Shown: in pieces, positions 33,379-36,455 of the stretch | How the letters are laid out: each line of letters begins with the position of its first letter | How positions within the stretch are numbered: the stretch's first letter is position 1 | Origin: Planctomycetota bacterium | GTDB lineage: Bacteria; Planctomycetota; PUPC01; JACPCR01 | NCBI GenBank assembly: GCA_030740295.1 | Contig: JASLXP010000619.1 | Span: forward strand, 1-36,455 | DNA: 36,455 nt | Direction: 5' to 3' | Notes under the pieces: model-generated | The model's database searches: none | Told to the model about the DNA's origin: nothing | Seen by the model: only the letters and a program-made list of their open reading frames with translations | Program-made: the position numbers and the translations under genes

Positions 33379-36300
33379 ATGTCCTCATCGCGCCTTAATA
33401 TGTATCGATTCGCGTTTTGGTTTGAAAGGCTGTCTGTTGCCTTTTTGGTCTGTTTCATCTCAGCCGCGCATGGTGGCCCGCCGCTGCAACAGCACTTCAA
33501 GGATCAGCCTGCTGATGCTCTGATCCACCGGCTTCACTTGGAAGGTGATAACTCCCCGTCGCCAATCGGGCTCGCGGTTTCGAAGACGAGCCGCTGGCTG
33601 CCGGTATCTCGAATTCTGCTGATTGACAGCACGGTGACCAACAAGCGCAAAGAGCCGGCGACACTCGAAGAGGTCTCGCTCCTCGAGTGGGTGTTTCGCT
33701 TGCCGGAAGTTAAGGACAAATCAAACTTCCAGCGTCTGACGTGGCGCAACGATACATGGTACGGCTCAACCTACTGGACGGGGCCAAACTGGACGCGGGT
33801 TGGCAAGGACTGGCATCATCCGGGCATTAACACTCCGAGCGTCCGTTGCTTCACCGCGCCACGTGACGGTCGTGTAACGATCACTGGCCGAGTCTACAAG
33901 GCGCATCTCAGCGGCGACGGTGTGCGAGCGAGTATCCGTCAAGTTGGACGCACTGTCTGGAAGGCCGACCTCAAAGGCAAGGATGACAAAGGCATTGATC
34001 CGAATCTCACCATGGACCTTCGCAAGGGCGATAGAATCCGCTTTGTGGTCCACAAGCTTGGACGCATTTTCTGCGATACGACCCGCTGGGATCCTGTCGT
34101 GACCTATGCGGACGGAACGCGCTACCGGGCATCCGAAGGGTTCGCTGAAAAGAAACAGGGAAGCGGCGGATGGTCCTATGAGATGGAATTGGATCAGCAG
34201 GCCGAACGCGGCCTGCCGCGGCTGCTTAGCTTCAGCTCCGATTTCCTTCCGAGCAATGTTGCCCTGGGGGAGGGCAGTCAGGTGGTACTGAGAGACGGTA
34301 AGGCGCTGCCGCTGTGGGTGATCGCCGACGCTGACGATCGCAGCGGAATTGCCCTGGCTCTCGACGCGACAGGCAAGTGGCGACTCCAGGCCGGAATGGA
34401 CGGTAACGGCGGGATGCACTTGCGGCTGGCGGTCGTGAAAAAAGACGCGCCGTTATCGCTGAAGCCTGGAGGGTCGGCCCGGCTGCCCCGGATTGCTCTC
34501 GGCGTTTACCAGGGCTCATCACACGCAGGCGTATCGACACTGCAGCGGATGCTGAACTGCGATCCTGAATCTCTGGGCATGGACAACCTTTTACGGTGCT
34601 TCGAGAAGGCGAAGCACCCCGAACTGCTGCTCATGTCTATGGTCCACGCTGACTGGGATCAGCAGGACAAGCTCACCGAAACAGCGAAGTCCTATGCCGC
34701 GGCCACTGCCAGCCATCTCGATAAAACGCGCGAGCTATTGACCGACATCAGAAGTCAACAGCCTGCGGGATTCCTCGCGGCCGAGGCCACGCAGCATGAT
34801 CAGTTTTCCAGGATGGCCAAATTGCCGGCAGGCGATCTCGCCGCCCAGCGTTCGCTTTACTTGAAGGTCCGCTGGCTGAAGCGCGAGATTGCGCTGGCCA
34901 ATCCGCTGATGCAGTTTGGGAAGATGCTGTTCTGTAAACGTGTCCCAACTTCGTACAGCCATCTCGTGATGCAGTACTATGGCTGGAGGGCGCGGGCTGG
35001 GGGAGGGATCTTCACTTTGGATCGGCCCGGCAGATCTTTCCGGACCCGTGAGATCACCGGCGACAAGCTCGATGACGGCAGCGTACTCGAGCCCCGACTT
35101 TCTTACGATGCCAGACGCATTGTCTTCTCTTACGTCAAGTGCAGAGGAAAGAGTTACCAGCCTGGGAATGTCGCCAATAACGGGACTGAAGGCTACTACC
35201 ACATTTGGGAGATCAACACCGACGGATCCGAACTGCGCCAGCTAACCGACGGCCCCTATGACGACCTGATGCCTGCATATCTTCCGGACGGGGGAATCGT
35301 TTTCAGCTCGACGCGCCGCCGCGGTTATTCCCGCTGCTTCGGTGGACAGTTCAGCAGTCGCTGGCACATCTACACGATTCACCGCATGGACGGTGACGGC
35401 AGGAACGTGCGAATCCTATCCTGCCACGATACGAATGAATGGTTCCCCACGGTGACCAGCGACGGGCGGATCCTCTATGCCCGTTGGGACTACATCGACC
35501 GCGACGCGGTGACACACCAGAACCTCTGGTCCATGCGTCCGGATGGCACGAACCCCATTGCCGTATGGGGTAATGCGACGCGCAGCCCGCACTGCTCCTT
35601 CCAGGCGAAGCCTATCCCGGGCAGCACAAAGTTCGTCTTTACGGCCTCGGCGCACCATTCCGTCACTGCCGGATCGCTTGCCATTGTTGACCCAACAGTC
35701 AGCAATGACGGCCAGAAGGCCATCACGCGCATTACGCCCGAAATTCCATTTCCTGAATCCGAGGGCCGAAATATTCGCGAATACTACGGCTCCCCGTGGC
35801 CCCTCTCTGAGAAGTATTTCCTGGTCGCTTACAGTTCGAAGCCTCTGGTGTGGGAGCCGGGAGCAAATGCGCCCGATGCACTTGGCATCTACCTTCTCGA
35901 CAGGTTCGGCAATCGCGAGCTGATATACCGCGACCCAAAGATTGGCAGCACCAATCCCGTCCCGCTCGTGGCGCGGCAAAAGCCGCCGGTGCTGGCGACA
36001 AACCTGCCGCCCGACGCTCCAGCGACAGGTGAGATGCTCTTGACGGATATCTACCAGGGCCTCGGCGACATCCCTCGGGATACGATCAAGGAGCTTCGGA
36101 TTATCCAGTTATTTCCGAAGACCACGCCGTACGCGAATAACCCCCGGATGGGGATCGCCGGTGAAGAGAACGGCCGAGCCATTCTCGGCACGGTGCCCGT
36201 CGAGCCCGACGGTTCTGCCCGGTTCACCGTGCCGGCCCTCAAGCCACTTCTTTTCCAGGCGCTCGACAAAGACGGCTTTGCCTACCAGACCATGCGCACG

Positions 36301-36455
36301 GTGACTTACGTACAGCCCGGAGAGAGCGTCTCATGCGTGGGCTGCCACGAGAATCGCATGACTGCTACCCCTCATGCGAACCCCATGGCGATGCGCCGGG
36401 AGTCCTCCACCATTACTCCCCGGCCGTTCGAAGGCCGGCCTTTCTCTTTCGTCGA
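33379..36455 (+). CDS. Hydrazine-synthase-alpha-like propeller protein with CxxCH heme motif, 3'-truncated by window edge
   Basis: The frame opens at ATG 33379 (ATG 33400 is an alternative) and runs without a stop to the window end: at least 1025 aa. An N-terminal hydrophobic segment (ERLSVAFLVCFISAAHG) suggests export. The first ~450 residues are beta-rich, then helical. A PD40-type propeller follows, with DGSELRQLTDGPYDDLMP, LPDGGIVFSSTRR and VTSDGRILYARWDY. The C-terminal signature ILGTVPVEPDGSARFTVPA, YVQPGESVSCVGCHEN has a c-type heme motif CVGCH at 986-990 (bases 36334-36348). It then reads FEGRPFSFV, where homologues often continue to a second CxxCH. It shares propeller phrases and heme context with the 11288 gene but has a different N-terminal half. 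The name reflects homology to a domain of hydrazine synthase, not the reaction. It probably handles redox chemistry or binding outside the cytoplasm. Confidence 0.82.
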   Translation, partial: MSSSRLNMYRFAFWFERLSVAFLVCFISAAHGGPPLQQHFKDQPADALIHRLHLEGDNSPSPIGLAVSKTSRWLPVSRILLIDSTVTNKRKEPATLEEVSLLEWVFRLPEVKDKSNFQRLTWRNDTWYGSTYWTGPNWTRVGKDWHHPGINTPSVRCFTAPRDGRVTITGRVYKAHLSGDGVRASIRQVGRTVWKADLKGKDDKGIDPNLTMDLRKGDRIRFVVHKLGRIFCDTTRWDPVVTYADGTRYRASEGFAEKKQGSGGWSYEMELDQQAERGLPRLLSFSSDFLPSNVALGEGSQVVLRDGKALPLWVIADADDRSGIALALDATGKWRLQAGMDGNGGMHLRLAVVKKDAPLSLKPGGSARLPRIALGVYQGSSHAGVSTLQRMLNCDPESLGMDNLLRCFEKAKHPELLLMSMVHADWDQQDKLTETAKSYAAATASHLDKTRELLTDIRSQQPAGFLAAEATQHDQFSRMAKLPAGDLAAQRSLYLKVRWLKREIALANPLMQFGKMLFCKRVPTSYSHLVMQYYGWRARAGGGIFTLDRPGRSFRTREITGDKLDDGSVLEPRLSYDARRIVFSYVKCRGKSYQPGNVANNGTEGYYHIWEINTDGSELRQLTDGPYDDLMPAYLPDGGIVFSSTRRRGYSRCFGGQFSSRWHIYTIHRMDGDGRNVRILSCHDTNEWFPTVTSDGRILYARWDYIDRDAVTHQNLWSMRPDGTNPIAVWGNATRSPHCSFQAKPIPGSTKFVFTASAHHSVTAGSLAIVDPTVSNDGQKAITRITPEIPFPESEGRNIREYYGSPWPLSEKYFLVAYSSKPLVWEPGANAPDALGIYLLDRFGNRELIYRDPKIGSTNPVPLVARQKPPVLATNLPPDAPATGEMLLTDIYQGLGDIPRDTIKELRIIQLFPKTTPYANNPRMGIAGEENGRAILGTVPVEPDGSARFTVPALKPLLFQALDKDGFAYQTMRTVTYVQPGESVSCVGCHENRMTATPHANPMAMRRESSTITPRPFEGRPFSFV

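Noticed and set aside
33379..36455. Evidence for anammox metabolism from hydrazine-synthase-like sequence
   Set aside because: This domain family is widespread in non-anammox PVC bacteria. The beta and gamma subunits and accessory multiheme genes are absent from the window.
1..36455. CRISPR arrays, tRNA or rRNA genes, insertion sequences, prophage genes
   Set aside because: I looked for regularly spaced repeats, cloverleaf or rRNA-like stretches, and transposase or integrase motifs, and found none that could be supported by eye.

Overview
The window looks like chromosomal DNA from a bacterium of the PVC group (Planctomycetota, Lentisphaerota, Verrucomicrobiota, Kiritimatiellota) or a close ecological ally. 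This is inferred from gene families, not from any rRNA or marker gene. The cues are a zinc-ribbon/Ser-Thr kinase with a large extracytoplasmic tail, a formylglycine-type sulfatase with a C-terminal LamG/DUF1080-like domain, DUF6067-like and heparinase II/III-like secreted enzymes, an FAD_oxidored protein fused to HEAT-like repeats, a DUF1501 fragment, hydrazine-synthase-alpha-like propeller/heme proteins, and a Gfo/Idh/MocA oxidoreductase beside a xylose-isomerase-like TIM barrel. Most genes are long, loosely spaced and secreted. No tRNA, rRNA, CRISPR array or transposase gene was recognised.

Layout: a 5'-truncated SGNH hydrolase (1-573); a membrane Ser/Thr kinase (735-3674); a 1285-aa secreted DUF6067/CBM9-like protein (3724-7581) whose stop overlaps the start of a 62-aa fragment matching the interior of DUF1501 proteins (7578-7766); a tandem FAD oxidoreductase with HEAT-like tail (7983-11129); a secreted HEAT/discoidin/propeller/heme protein (11288-15118); a two-gene minus-strand module of an HNH nuclease and its partner (15301-16050); a sugar-isomerase-like TIM barrel (16318-17100) convergent with a Gfo/Idh/MocA oxidoreductase (17145-18086); a small exported HEAT protein (18299-18973); a secreted GH-like TIM-barrel protein (19210-22161); a sulfatase (22260-24176); a GH4 enzyme (24208-25575, minus) divergent from a heparinase II/III-like lyase (25860-28925); a strong clustered inverted repeat (29002-29226); a propeller-PHP/DUF3604 protein (29317-31686); a secreted alpha/beta hydrolase (31850-33361); and a second propeller/heme protein running off the right edge (33379-36455).

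Together the genes read as a polysaccharide-degrading region. Secreted sulfatase, uronate lyase, GH-like proteins and esterases would strip and cut a sulfated or uronic-acid-containing glycan. Cytoplasmic GH4, Gfo/Idh/MocA and TIM-barrel enzymes could process the released sugars, possibly by oxidation-dependent (3-keto) chemistry. The two propeller/heme proteins, one near the middle and one at the right end, suggest an extracytoplasmic redox or binding activity in the same locus. These functional links are inference from co-location. Only the HNH pair and the 7578 overlap show tight translational coupling.
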